Translations under genes and position numbers: made by a program
Source: JAVKMO01 sp031539345
GTDB taxonomy: Bacteria; Bacteroidota; Bacteroidia; Chitinophagales; Chitinophagaceae
Reading direction: 5' to 3'
Length of the DNA: 64,000 nt
Assembly (NCBI GenBank): GCA_031539345.1
Contig: JAVKMO010000013.1
Span: 1 to 64,000 of the forward strand
The notes under the pieces: model-generated
What the model was told of the DNA's origin: nothing
Seen by the model: only the letters and a program-made list of their open reading frames with translations
The model's database searches: none
Shown: one piece after another, positions 15,439-24,952 of the stretch
How positions within the stretch are numbered: the stretch's first letter is position 1
Layout: each line of letters begins with the position of its first letter

Positions 15439-16779
15439 ATGAACAAATTATTAGCTACTAAAACAATAATTTTTTTCGTTTTTTATGTTTTTGTTGTGTC
15501 TATATTATCTTCATGTAAACTCATGCCATTTTCAAACAATAACCTGGTGTCAAACAGACCGCCTGACGATGGAATGGTACACGGAACTTACACACAAAGT
15601 CATTCTCCTTTAACACCATTAGGAATGGTTTATGTGCCACCTGGGGTAAATATAATGGGGCAACCAGATGAAAACAGTAAAATACATTCTTTGACAATGA
15701 AGCAAAGAAATGTAACCATAGAAGGTTTTTGGATGGATGCTACAGAGACAACAAACAATCAATATCGTCAATATGTTACATGGGTATTAGATTCTATTAC
15801 TGCAAAACTCTTAGGTTTTATTGTTGCAGATGCTGAGGGAAATGAAGCTGTGGATTGGGTGAAATATTATGAATATGGAAATTCAAAGACGCCTATTTCT
15901 AATGAAGAATTAGTCGGAAAACTTTCTCCTATTACGATACCAAAACAAAATTTGCCATTGAACTTAGCAAAAAAACTATATGTAATCAATGTTGATAAAA
16001 TTATTTATCATTATGAAGACTACGATTTAAGAGAAGTGAGTAGTCCTGCCAATAGAAAAAAATCCCTAAAACAAATGATTAGAAAGTATGACGTTAAAGT
16101 TTATCCTGATACATTTGTTTGGTTGAGAGATTTTTCTTATAGCTATAACGAGCCGATGGCAAGAAAATACTATAGTGACCCTTCTTTTGGAAATTATCCT
16201 GTTGTTGGAGTAAATTGGAAGCAAGCCGTTGCTTTTTGTAATTGGAGAACAAATTTAATGAATAGTTATTTATCTCGACAAAGTAGATTAGAAAGAAAAG
16301 ATTATTTTAGATTGCCTTCTGATTATGAATGGGAATATGCGGCCAAAGGAGGAAGAATAAAAACTGTTTATCCTTGGGGTAATTATTATTTACGTAATAA
16401 AAAAGGCTGTTTATTAGCCAACTTTAAACCAAGAAGAGGTGATTATGCAGAAGACGGTGCTATCACAACTGCAAAAGCAGATGCCTATTGGCCAAATGAC
16501 TTCGGATTATACAATATGTCAGGAAATGTGTCTGAGTGGACAAATTCTATTTACTATGAAGGTTCATCTGTTTTAATGAATGACTTGAATCCCAATGTTG
16601 AGTATACAGCTAAGAAAAGTGATCCTTTAGCCATGACAAGGAAAATTATAAAGGGAGGTAGCTGGAAAGATATAGGTAATTTATTGCAACTTGGGTCTAA
16701 ATCTTATGAATATCAAGATACTGTAAAATCATATTTAGGATTCAGAACAGTGATCAGTTTGCCTTTAGTTAATTTATAA
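15439..16779 (+). CDS. gldK: Gliding motility / type IX secretion lipoprotein GldK
   Basis: GldK (PorK) forms the periplasmic ring of the type IX secretion system with GldN. The ATG at 15439 is chosen, 48 bp inside the longest frame, because it gives a normal lipoprotein signal ending LSSC (Cys26). The rest is an FGE-sulfatase-like domain: VPPGVNIMGQPDE, GFWMDATETTNNQYRQYV, PVVGVNWKQAVAFCNWR, RLPSDYEWEYAAKGG and SGNVSEWTNS. It heads the operon gldK-gldL-gldM-gldN, the conserved Bacteroidota order. Confidence 0.95.
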   Translation: MNKLLATKTIIFFVFYVFVVSILSSCKLMPFSNNNLVSNRPPDDGMVHGTYTQSHSPLTPLGMVYVPPGVNIMGQPDENSKIHSLTMKQRNVTIEGFWMDATETTNNQYRQYVTWVLDSITAKLLGFIVADAEGNEAVDWVKYYEYGNSKTPISNEELVGKLSPITIPKQNLPLNLAKKLYVINVDKIIYHYEDYDLREVSSPANRKKSLKQMIRKYDVKVYPDTFVWLRDFSYSYNEPMARKYYSDPSFGNYPVVGVNWKQAVAFCNWRTNLMNSYLSRQSRLERKDYFRLPSDYEWEYAAKGGRIKTVYPWGNYYLRNKKGCLLANFKPRRGDYAEDGAITTAKADAYWPNDFGLYNMSGNVSEWTNSIYYEGSSVLMNDLNPNVEYTAKKSDPLAMTRKIIKGGSWKDIGNLLQLGSKSYEYQDTVKSYLGFRTVISLPLVNL

Positions 16780-16822
16780 TTTTATTTATTCTTTTATTTA
16801 TTAAAATTTACAATCTTTTATT

Positions 16823-17659
16823 ATGGTTAAATATTTTGGCACACACAAAGGAAAAGTCTTTATTAATGTATTTGTTTCGCTTGGAGCTGTATTAGTAATT
16901 TTGGGTGCTTTAGGTAAAATTTTGCATGCAAGTTGGGGAACAATGGCAATTACCATAGGTATGCTTGCAGAGTGTATTATCTTCCTTATGATGGCAGTTG
17001 TTCCTGTGGAACACCATGTTCATTGGGAGCGTTATTATCCAGAAATCAATAAAGATCCCTTAAATGAGTATGACGAAAATGGTGAATTGCCAGCTCAAAA
17101 AGTAACTTTTATGGCAGGAGGAGGTACTTCTGCGTCATCTAATCCAGCGTTAGATCATTTAGATGAAATGCTAGAACAAGCTGAAATCAATCCTAAGAAT
17201 TTAAAAAGATTAGCAGAAAATTTCGAAAAATTTAATAATACAATTAATAAAATATCAGACTCTGGTGCAATAGCTATTTCTACAGTTGATTTGTCAAACA
17301 AAACAAAAGAGGCTACTGAAGCATTAGAAACTCTTAAAAAATCTTATTTAGATTCTGCAAAAGAAATGAATTCTAATAATTTTACAGAAGGAATTAAAGT
17401 ATTTTATGATCAAATGTTTAGTTTGACTAAAAATATTTCTTCATTAAATAATATTTATGGGGTAGAAATTCAAGATACACTGCAAGAAATAAAAAAAATA
17501 AAAGGATATTTTAAAAATATGAATGACGTTTCTGTTGAACTTAATTCTACAATCACAGAAGTTCAGCAATCGAGAGAACAAATTAGTATATTAGTTAACA
17601 ATTTGTCTAATTTAAACGAAGTGTATGGTAGGGTATTAACGGCTATGCAAGGCAAATAA
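16823..17659 (+). CDS. gldL: Gliding motility / type IX secretion inner-membrane protein GldL
   Basis: GldL and GldM form the proton-driven motor of the type IX secretion system. The 278-residue protein has two N-terminal membrane helices (about residues 12-30 and 38-57) separated by a short GKILHASWGT loop. A long cytoplasmic helical region rich in coiled-coil heptads follows. The VVPVEHHVHWERYYPEI stretch after helix 2 is typical of the family. The gene is 43 bp after gldK and 62 bp before gldM. Confidence 0.95.
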   Translation: MVKYFGTHKGKVFINVFVSLGAVLVILGALGKILHASWGTMAITIGMLAECIIFLMMAVVPVEHHVHWERYYPEINKDPLNEYDENGELPAQKVTFMAGGGTSASSNPALDHLDEMLEQAEINPKNLKRLAENFEKFNNTINKISDSGAIAISTVDLSNKTKEATEALETLKKSYLDSAKEMNSNNFTEGIKVFYDQMFSLTKNISSLNNIYGVEIQDTLQEIKKIKGYFKNMNDVSVELNSTITEVQQSREQISILVNNLSNLNEVYGRVLTAMQGK

Positions 17660-17721
17660 ATTCCTTCTGCTTTTAAATTAAATCAGTCTCATTTCGAAAT
17701 TTTATACTAAAATAAATAAAA

Positions 17722-19248
17722 ATGGCAGGAGCAAAAGACCCCCGTTCAATGATGATAGGAATGATGTATTTAGTGTTGATGGCACTATTGGCATTAAACG
17801 TTTCTTCTGAAGTAATGAATGCTTTTAGAATACTAAATGAAAGTTTGGAAACTTCTATAACATCAATCACCAATAAAAATGATTTGTTATTTTCTCAATT
17901 CGATAAAGAAATTAAAGCACAAGGAGAATTTAAGGTACGACCTTATAAGGAAAAAGCACAGAAGATGAGAACAGCATCAAAACAAACTGTAGATTACATT
18001 AATTCATTAATTAAAAAAGTTATTGCAGCATCTGATCCAAAGCCAAATGGAACATATAAAGAATCCGATTTAAATGCATCGTCAAGAATTTTTGTTGAAG
18101 AAGGAGAAGGAGATAAATTAAAAGGAAATCTTCAAAAAATTATTGATTTGTATGGTTCACTTATTAACCCTGAAGATAAAATTCGGTTAATGAAATCACT
18201 TTCTTTAAAACTAGAAATGCCTAAACCTGATCCAGAAAAAGGTGAAGAAACGACTGCTCCTTCATGGGCATCTTTACATTTTCATGGCATGGCAAGTATT
18301 GGAGGTATAACAATTTTAAATAAGTTTAAAAATGATATTGTTAATGTAGAAGGATCTTTGATAGAATATTTGCTTAATAAAATAGATGCTTTAGATATTA
18401 AATTTGATAAATTCGAGCCTCTGATTAATGCAAATTCTACATATTTAATGTTGGGGCAAAAATTTGAAGCAACCATTGCTGTTGGAGCTTTTAGTTCTAC
18501 TTCTCAACCTCGAATTTTAGTTAATGGAGTGCCTCTTCCAGTCCGAGATGGAAAAGCTACTTATGTTGAAGATATGCAAAGTCCTGGTAAGCGAATTATA
18601 AGAACAACCGTTGTAATGCGTTTACCAGATGGAAGAGACCAACCGTTTAATAAAGATATAGAAATCAATGTTGGTATCCCTTCTGGTCCTGTTGTTACTG
18701 CGGATAAAGTAAATGTATTGTATCGAGGTATAGAAAATCCAGTTACTGTTTCTAGTGGTCCAGTTGGACAAGAACGAATAAAAGTTGCCATGACAAATTG
18801 TAAATTTTCAGGGTCTGGTTCTAGCTATAATGTTATTCCTGGAGATGGTCCAGAAACTGCAGTTTCTGTAAGTATTGATGGTAAAACTTCGGTCTATAAA
18901 TTTAGAGTAAAGGATATTCCTCCTCCCGTTCCTGCCGTTGGTGAATTTTCTGGAGGTCTAGTTCCTACAGCTCAATTTAAAGCTGAAGGGGGATTGAGAG
19001 CCTTATTAAAAGATTTTCTTTTTGAAGGGTTGAATTTTACTGTTGTTGGTTATAAAATCGGAGGAAATGGACCAGGTTTTGATGGTTTTAGAATTGAAAA
19101 TAATGAAGGCGGAAGATGGGTGAATCGAGCAAAAGGAATTGTGGATCAAGCTAAACCAGGTGCATTGATTTATATTGATGATATTCAAGTAAAAGGACCT
19201 GATGGGAAAGTTAGAAAATTGAATAGTATTGCCTTTAAATTAAAATAA
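17722..19248 (+). CDS. gldM: Gliding motility / type IX secretion protein GldM
   Basis: This 508-residue protein opens with AGAKDPRSMMIGMMYLVLMALLALNVS, a single membrane helix that packs against GldL. Extended periplasmic domains follow and reach the GldKN ring. They include a helical first domain with PYKEKAQKMRTASKQT and later beta-rich domains with GIENPVTVSSGPVG and FSGGLVPTAQFKAEGG. Length and order agree with known GldM proteins. Third gene of the gld operon. Confidence 0.95.
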   Translation: MAGAKDPRSMMIGMMYLVLMALLALNVSSEVMNAFRILNESLETSITSITNKNDLLFSQFDKEIKAQGEFKVRPYKEKAQKMRTASKQTVDYINSLIKKVIAASDPKPNGTYKESDLNASSRIFVEEGEGDKLKGNLQKIIDLYGSLINPEDKIRLMKSLSLKLEMPKPDPEKGEETTAPSWASLHFHGMASIGGITILNKFKNDIVNVEGSLIEYLLNKIDALDIKFDKFEPLINANSTYLMLGQKFEATIAVGAFSSTSQPRILVNGVPLPVRDGKATYVEDMQSPGKRIIRTTVVMRLPDGRDQPFNKDIEINVGIPSGPVVTADKVNVLYRGIENPVTVSSGPVGQERIKVAMTNCKFSGSGSSYNVIPGDGPETAVSVSIDGKTSVYKFRVKDIPPPVPAVGEFSGGLVPTAQFKAEGGLRALLKDFLFEGLNFTVVGYKIGGNGPGFDGFRIENNEGGRWVNRAKGIVDQAKPGALIYIDDIQVKGPDGKVRKLNSIAFKLK

Positions 19249-19284
19249 TTTATTACTATTAACATTTTATAAATTGCGATTCAT

Positions 19285-20247
19285 ATGAAAAAATATTTTA
19301 TTCAATTCGGAGCATTAGCTTTCTTTTCTTTTACAGTTATCGTTGCTTATGGTCAGAAAACTGGATCTAGCGATTTTAGTGTTTCTTATGCAAATAAAGC
19401 CGAAGGTGCTAAGGCTAATAGTAATTTTGACCCATTAGGTGTTAGTGAATGGTCTCCTTCTAAAGTTAATGACAACGTTTTTAATATTAAAAAACCTCGT
19501 CAAAAAGTTGTTCTTCCGTATCGCTTTTTAAGAGAGGAAGATATTTTATACAGAGTGAAAGTGATTAGAGAAATTCCAATTAATGAAAAAATTAACATGC
19601 CATTTCGTTATAACATCGATGAAGATAATGGTAATCAAAGATTTATTATGTTGTTATTAAAAGGGTTAAAAGCAAAAAAAATAAAAGCCTATAGCCCGGT
19701 TGATGATAGATTTACAGAGCCATTAAATTATCAAGAATTAACGGATGTTATTGTTGGGCAACCAGAAGTTATTCAGGTTACGGATTGGTCTGATCCATCA
19801 GGGAATACAAAAAGAGATTCTTTGATTGTTAACGAATTTGATCCTCAGTCTGTTGAATATTATAGAGTGAAAGAAGAATGGGTTTTTGATGTAGCTGGCG
19901 GACAATTGTATAGCAGAACTTTAGGAGTTGCTCCATTAAAAAATGTATTAAATGCAGACGGAAGTGTTAGAGACAGGTCAGTAGTATTTTGGTTATATTA
20001 TCCAGATTGCAGAGAGTATTTTGGTTCTTTAGAGATTTACAATCCGTTCAATTTATCTTATCGTTCGACATGGGAAGAACTTTGGGAGTCTAAGTACTAT
20101 GGTTCTTATATAGTTAAATCTTCTATTCAAAATCCATATAATTTAAGTATTGCGGGGTATATAAAAGATCCTATTATGAGATTAATGGAAAGTGAAAAAA
20201 TTAAAAATGAAATTTTTAATTACGAACAAAATGTTTGGTCGTATTAA
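19285..20247 (+). CDS. gldN: Gliding motility / type IX secretion protein GldN
   Basis: GldN (PorN) is the periplasmic partner of GldK in the type IX ring. The 320-residue protein has a cleavable signal ending AYGQ and family features LREEDILYRVKVIREI, NEKINMPFRY, VKEEWVFDVAGGQLYSRTLGVAPL and a NPFN-rich C-terminus. It is the last gene of the operon, 36 bp after gldM and followed by a strong terminator. Confidence 0.95.
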   Translation: MKKYFIQFGALAFFSFTVIVAYGQKTGSSDFSVSYANKAEGAKANSNFDPLGVSEWSPSKVNDNVFNIKKPRQKVVLPYRFLREEDILYRVKVIREIPINEKINMPFRYNIDEDNGNQRFIMLLLKGLKAKKIKAYSPVDDRFTEPLNYQELTDVIVGQPEVIQVTDWSDPSGNTKRDSLIVNEFDPQSVEYYRVKEEWVFDVAGGQLYSRTLGVAPLKNVLNADGSVRDRSVVFWLYYPDCREYFGSLEIYNPFNLSYRSTWEELWESKYYGSYIVKSSIQNPYNLSIAGYIKDPIMRLMESEKIKNEIFNYEQNVWSY

Positions 20248-20270
20248 ATTTAATATGAAAATATTCTGAT

Positions 20271-20300
20271 AAAAAACTTGCTAGAAATGGCAAGTTTTTT
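20271..20300 (+). terminator. Rho-independent terminator after the gld operon
   Basis: aaaaaacttgc and gcaagtttttt are perfect complements around a tagaaatg loop, with more T and A-T sequence after. It separates gldKLMN from smc. Confidence 0.85.
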
Positions 20301-20345
20301 ATTTTATACTCAACAATCCAATCCATAATTCATACTTGTTTTAAC

Positions 20346-23300
20346 GTGAGGTTACATAGTTTAGAAATTAAGGGATTTAAAAGTTTTCCCGACAAGACCG
20401 TAGTTCATTTTGATAATAAAATTACAGGAATAGTAGGTCCAAATGGTTGTGGAAAAAGTAATATTATAGATGCTATTCGTTGGGTTGTTGGTGAACAAAA
20501 AATAGCCAATTTACGTTCTGAAAATTTGGAAAGCCTTGTTTTTAATGGATCAAAAACTCGTTCGTCAAGTGGCGTAGCTGAGGTTATTTTAACTTTTGAA
20601 AATACAAAAAATATTTTGCCTACAGAATATAGTATGGTTGCTATTTCAAGAAGGTTTTACAAAACGGGAGAAAGTGAATATCGGTTGAATGATGTTGCAT
20701 GTAGGTTAAAAGATATTCAAAACTTATTGTTAGACACTGGTATAGGTTCTGATAGCTATTCGATTATCGAACTTGGCATGGTTGATGACTTAATTAAAGA
20801 CAAAGACAATAGCAGACGGAAATTATTAGAACAAGCAGCAGGAATAACTATCTATAAAATTAGAAAAAAAGAAGCAAAACAAAAATTAGAATTAACACAA
20901 AATGATTTGGCAAGAATTGAAGACGTCTTGTTTGAAATTGCCGAACAAATGAAATTGTTGGAAACTCAAGCAAAGAGAGCCGAGAAATTCAACGAATTTA
21001 AAAAAGAGTATAAAGAGTATTCTATCCAATTCGGGAAACTTTCTACTAATGAACATGGAGAAAAATTACAAGCTATTAATATAGAAATTCAATCTGTGCA
21101 AGACGGAATAATTGTCGTTGAAACAAACATGAGTGAATTGAATGCTTTGTTAGAAAAGCAAAAAATACAAGTCATTGAAAAAGAAAAAAAGTTACAGGAG
21201 TTTCAAAAGAAATATAATGAACTCTTAAATGCCATTACGCAGAGTGAAAATGACCAAAAATTGCTTGTGCAGAGGGGAGAGTATTTGAACGATAGAGTGA
21301 AAAATATTGCGGGCACTATTCAAAACTCAAGCACACAATTACAACAATTAAATCAAGCGGTTGATTTGACAAAACAACAACTCGCAGAGCAAGAAGATAA
21401 TATCAAATTGTTTAGTGATAATGTCAATTTACAAAAAGAAAAATTAGCACACAGTAAACAGTCAATTGAGCAACAAAAAAACCATTTAGAAAATATCAGA
21501 ACAGAAAATAAAAAATGGCAGATACAACAATTTGATCTTGAAAAAAAAATAGCTGTTTCTGAGGCTTCATTGAATAATGTTAATGTTAATCTGCAACAAA
21601 TTGAAACCGATAGCAATAGAAGAAAAGACATTTATCAAAACTTATTACTTGAAAAAGAACACTTAGAACAAAATTTGACACATCAGCAAAAAGAGCTGGA
21701 AACGAGAAAAGAAAAAAATCAACAAATTAAAAATCTGATTATTGAGCAACAAGAAACACTTGAATTAGAAAGGGAAAAATTGGGGGTAGAGAATAGAATT
21801 TTTGATGCAAAAAAGAATGAGTATGAATTGCTCAAAAGTGTTGTTGAAAAAATGGAGGGTTATCCAGAGAGTGTGAAATTTTTATTTAATAACCCTAATT
21901 GGGTAAACAGAACAATTCCAATTTTATCTGACCTCATTTATGTGCAAGAAAAATACAGAACAACCATTGAAAATTATCTCAATCAATATTTGAATTATTA
22001 TGTTGTAGAAACAAGAGAAGAGGCGGTAATGGCGGTAGAACTTTTATTTTCTAATCAAAAAGGAAAGGCTAATTTTTTAATTTTAGAAGAGTTTAGACAT
22101 CAAATAAAAAAAGAAAAAGCATCCACAGAAAATACGTCTAATTTAATTTCTGCGTTAACAATATTAGAAACCGAAAATGCGTATGAACATTTGTTTGATT
22201 ATTTATTAGGCGATGTATATATATTTAATCAACCAATAGAATCTTTTGCTACGTTGCATCACAATGGAGTGATTTTAATTGACATGAACGGAAAAATTGT
22301 TCATCAGCAATTTTCGGTAAGTGGAGGAAGTATTGGTTTGTTTGAAGGAAATAAAATAGGCAGGTTAAAAAATTTAGAAAAGAGCCTTGAATTTATTCAT
22401 ACGCAAACAAAAAAAGTAGAAGAACAAAAAAATCGTATTGCTCATATTCACCAATTGATTGTTACTAAAAATGGTGAAATTCAAGAACAAGAAGTTCAGC
22501 AAATACAAGCCAAAGTGAATGTGCTTACGAATGAAAAATTTGCTCTTGATAACAAAGTAGAAAGCACGTTGAGTTTGGATAGGGTAGAGAAAAAGAAAAA
22601 AGAAGATTTAGAAAAATTGAAACTCAATTACGAAGAAGGCATTTTAATCAACAAAAACAACCTGAGTGTTGTACGTGTCGATTTTGAAAAAACGGCAGAA
22701 TTATTGAAAAATAGTCTTGTTGAATTTGAAAAAATATCAACAGAGTTTGTTGCTCAACAAGATTTGTATAATCAAACCAATTTAACATTTTCGCAGAAAC
22801 AAAATTATTTGAACAGCCTTAAACAAGAAGAAAAATTTAAAGTTGAACAAATTCAAAATTTAACGCAAACACTGACGGCAAACACAACAGAAGTAGAAGC
22901 AATAACAAAATCAATTGCTGAATTGGGTGAGCAAATCAATCAAAAGAAAAATGAAGTATTGAATTTTTATCAACAAAAAGAACTGCAACATCAAGATTTG
23001 GTCAAGGAAGAGCAAGTGTATCAGACAATGAAATATGATTTGTTGGCAAAAGAAAATGAATTGAAACAATTGTTAAAAACAAAGGAAATTAATGACAAAC
23101 AAATTGCTGGATTGAAAGACCAAGCAACAGAAATTAAACTTCGACTGACTAGCGTAAAAGAAAGGCTACAAGCCGAGTTTAATATTGAAATCGATGATAT
23201 TGAAGAAGCAACAGCAGTGGCAAATATGAATTTAGACGAATTGAAAACGGGAATAGAAAAAATAAAAAAACGAATTGAAAATTTAGGAGAAATCAATCCC

Positions 23301-23888
23301 ATGGCGATAGAAGCCTATCAAGAAATTAAAACCCGATATGAAACGATTGTAGCTCAAAAACAAGATATTGTAAATGCAAAAGACAGTTTGTTGCAAACAA
23401 TTCAAGAAGTTGAAGTAACGGCAAATCAAAAGTTTTTAGAAACCTTTAATACCGTAAAAGATAATTTTAGAAAAGTATTTAAGGCTTTATTTACCGAAGA
23501 AGACGAGTGTGATTTGATTTTAGAAAATCCTGAAAATTTGGCAGAAACAAGTGTCAATATTTTAGCAAAACCAAAAGGAAAAAAACCATCAAGCATTACG
23601 CAGTTGAGCGGAGGAGAAAAAACACTTACGGCAACAGCATTGCTCTTTGCTATCTATTTAATTAAGCCGGCACCGTTTTGTATTTTAGATGAAGTTGATG
23701 CACCCTTAGATGATCAAAATGTGGCGAAATTTACAAACATGATTAGGAAATTTAGTGATGAGTCGCAATTTATTATCGTAACGCACAATAAAACAACAAT
23801 GAGTACGGTTGATGTGATTTACGGCGTTACCATGCAAGAGCGAGGCGTGAGTAAATTAGTGCCAGTAGATTTTAGAAACTTAGATTAA
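20346..23888 (+). CDS. smc: Chromosome segregation protein SMC
   Basis: The 1180-residue SMC ATPase organises and segregates chromosomes with ScpA and ScpB, neither of which is nearby. The N-terminal head holds Walker A GPNGCGKS (about residue 32). Coiled coil runs from about 170 to 500, a hinge lies around 510-680, and return coil leads to the C-terminal head with signature LSGGEKTLTATALLFA and Walker B CILDEVDAPLDD. The start codon is GTG: no in-frame ATG precedes the conserved opening RLHSLEIKGFKSFPDKT. It stands alone between a terminator and a barrel-protein gene. Confidence 0.95.
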   Translation: MRLHSLEIKGFKSFPDKTVVHFDNKITGIVGPNGCGKSNIIDAIRWVVGEQKIANLRSENLESLVFNGSKTRSSSGVAEVILTFENTKNILPTEYSMVAISRRFYKTGESEYRLNDVACRLKDIQNLLLDTGIGSDSYSIIELGMVDDLIKDKDNSRRKLLEQAAGITIYKIRKKEAKQKLELTQNDLARIEDVLFEIAEQMKLLETQAKRAEKFNEFKKEYKEYSIQFGKLSTNEHGEKLQAINIEIQSVQDGIIVVETNMSELNALLEKQKIQVIEKEKKLQEFQKKYNELLNAITQSENDQKLLVQRGEYLNDRVKNIAGTIQNSSTQLQQLNQAVDLTKQQLAEQEDNIKLFSDNVNLQKEKLAHSKQSIEQQKNHLENIRTENKKWQIQQFDLEKKIAVSEASLNNVNVNLQQIETDSNRRKDIYQNLLLEKEHLEQNLTHQQKELETRKEKNQQIKNLIIEQQETLELEREKLGVENRIFDAKKNEYELLKSVVEKMEGYPESVKFLFNNPNWVNRTIPILSDLIYVQEKYRTTIENYLNQYLNYYVVETREEAVMAVELLFSNQKGKANFLILEEFRHQIKKEKASTENTSNLISALTILETENAYEHLFDYLLGDVYIFNQPIESFATLHHNGVILIDMNGKIVHQQFSVSGGSIGLFEGNKIGRLKNLEKSLEFIHTQTKKVEEQKNRIAHIHQLIVTKNGEIQEQEVQQIQAKVNVLTNEKFALDNKVESTLSLDRVEKKKKEDLEKLKLNYEEGILINKNNLSVVRVDFEKTAELLKNSLVEFEKISTEFVAQQDLYNQTNLTFSQKQNYLNSLKQEEKFKVEQIQNLTQTLTANTTEVEAITKSIAELGEQINQKKNEVLNFYQQKELQHQDLVKEEQVYQTMKYDLLAKENELKQLLKTKEINDKQIAGLKDQATEIKLRLTSVKERLQAEFNIEIDDIEEATAVANMNLDELKTGIEKIKKRIENLGEINPMAIEAYQEIKTRYETIVAQKQDIVNAKDSLLQTIQEVEVTANQKFLETFNTVKDNFRKVFKALFTEEDECDLILENPENLAETSVNILAKPKGKKPSSITQLSGGEKTLTATALLFAIYLIKPAPFCILDEVDAPLDDQNVAKFTNMIRKFSDESQFIIVTHNKTTMSTVDVIYGVTMQERGVSKLVPVDFRNLD

Positions 23889-23952
23889 AATTTGTTCGTG
23901 CATAAAAAAAATATTTCTTTCTATTTTTTAATTTTAAACCCCTTTAAACACA

Positions 23953-24663
23953 ATGAAAAAAATCACCACAACGCTTCTTGCTTTTGCATTTACAGCAACA
24001 TTATTTGCTCAAAAAATGAGCGTCCAACTGAACACAGGCTACAATTATTTATTAGGAACAAAAATTGATAAATTAGGACAGGGCGATAAACCTTCTTTGG
24101 GAAGTTTTACAGACGGCACTATCCCTGTTGGTATAGAGGCTCGTTATTATCAGGGTGATAATCTGTTTTTTAATTTAGGGTATTCTTATCATTTTGATTT
24201 GGGTCATTCGTTTACAATTCCAGGAAGTTCAACAATGCAACAATCTTCAAAATTAAATCCTCAAACGATACAACTCGGCGGAGCTTATTATTTAACAAAA
24301 GATGCTTTAAAAGTCTATGCAGGCTTAGACGTCAATCTTTACATTGCCAATACAACAATTACTGTTACCAATAGCTCGATTACGCAATATGTTCCATATT
24401 CAAAAATAGAGAGGAGTTTTTCTTATATCACAGCAGGGATAGGTCCAAAAATTGGTTTTGATTATGCTTTGAATGAAAATTTATTTTTGAATGTAAACGC
24501 ATACTATAATTTTATTATTTCACAAGCAGATAACAGAAAAGTAAGTATGACTACGACTATAACAACACCTGAAGGAACAACAAAATCAACTGAGGATCAA
24601 CAGGTTTCATTTAACAATTCACACTTACTTGGAATAACAGTTGGCATAGGATATAAATTCTAA
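23953..24663 (+). CDS. Outer-membrane beta-barrel protein
   Basis: The 236-residue protein has a clear signal peptide (cut after LFAQ) and alternating hydrophobic/polar strands with aromatic girdles. It ends ITVGIGYKF, the usual terminal-aromatic signal for barrel insertion. It resembles small porin-like or OmpW-like barrels of about eight strands. No specific substrate can be read. It stands alone with its own terminator. Confidence 0.75.
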   Translation: MKKITTTLLAFAFTATLFAQKMSVQLNTGYNYLLGTKIDKLGQGDKPSLGSFTDGTIPVGIEARYYQGDNLFFNLGYSYHFDLGHSFTIPGSSTMQQSSKLNPQTIQLGGAYYLTKDALKVYAGLDVNLYIANTTITVTNSSITQYVPYSKIERSFSYITAGIGPKIGFDYALNENLFLNVNAYYNFIISQADNRKVSMTTTITTPEGTTKSTEDQQVSFNNSHLLGITVGIGYKF

Positions 24664-24683
24664 ATACAAGAAAGTTTTACTTT

Positions 24684-24714
24684 GCCCAAGCCTTTTGGTT
24701 TGGGCTTTTTTTTT
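24684..24714 (+). terminator. Rho-independent terminator after the barrel-protein gene
   Basis: cccaagcc and ggtttggg pair around tttt (one wobble), followed by a run of nine T. Confidence 0.85.
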
Positions 24715-24745
24715 ATCCTTACGATAATTGACAATTGATTGCATC

Positions 24746-24952
24746 ATGCTCCGAGAAAAAAAATATAAATACTTGCTCATTGTAATTACGGTTGCTTTAG
24801 TGTATTTCAATATTTTTCCTTTCCTTTCTATTGCTAACAAAGTGTGTTTTATTATGGGCATTCCGACTTTGTTTTTTTATATTTTTTTGATGTGGTTGGT
24901 TTGTATTATAGGCGTTGCTCTTCTTACTGAAAAATTGAACAAAAAAAAATGA
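24746..24952 (+). CDS. Small two-helix membrane protein (DUF3311-like) coupled to a symporter-kinase
   Basis: This 68-residue protein has two hydrophobic helices joined by a short loop (NIFPFLSIANKVCFIMGIP). It resembles the small DUF3311-type proteins that accompany solute:sodium symporters. The ATG at 24746 is preferred to a TTG at 24728. Its TGA overlaps the ATG of the next gene (ATGA), so the two are translationally coupled. It probably associates with the symporter domain of that protein. Confidence 0.6.
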   Translation: MLREKKYKYLLIVITVALVYFNIFPFLSIANKVCFIMGIPTLFFYIFLMWLVCIIGVALLTEKLNKKK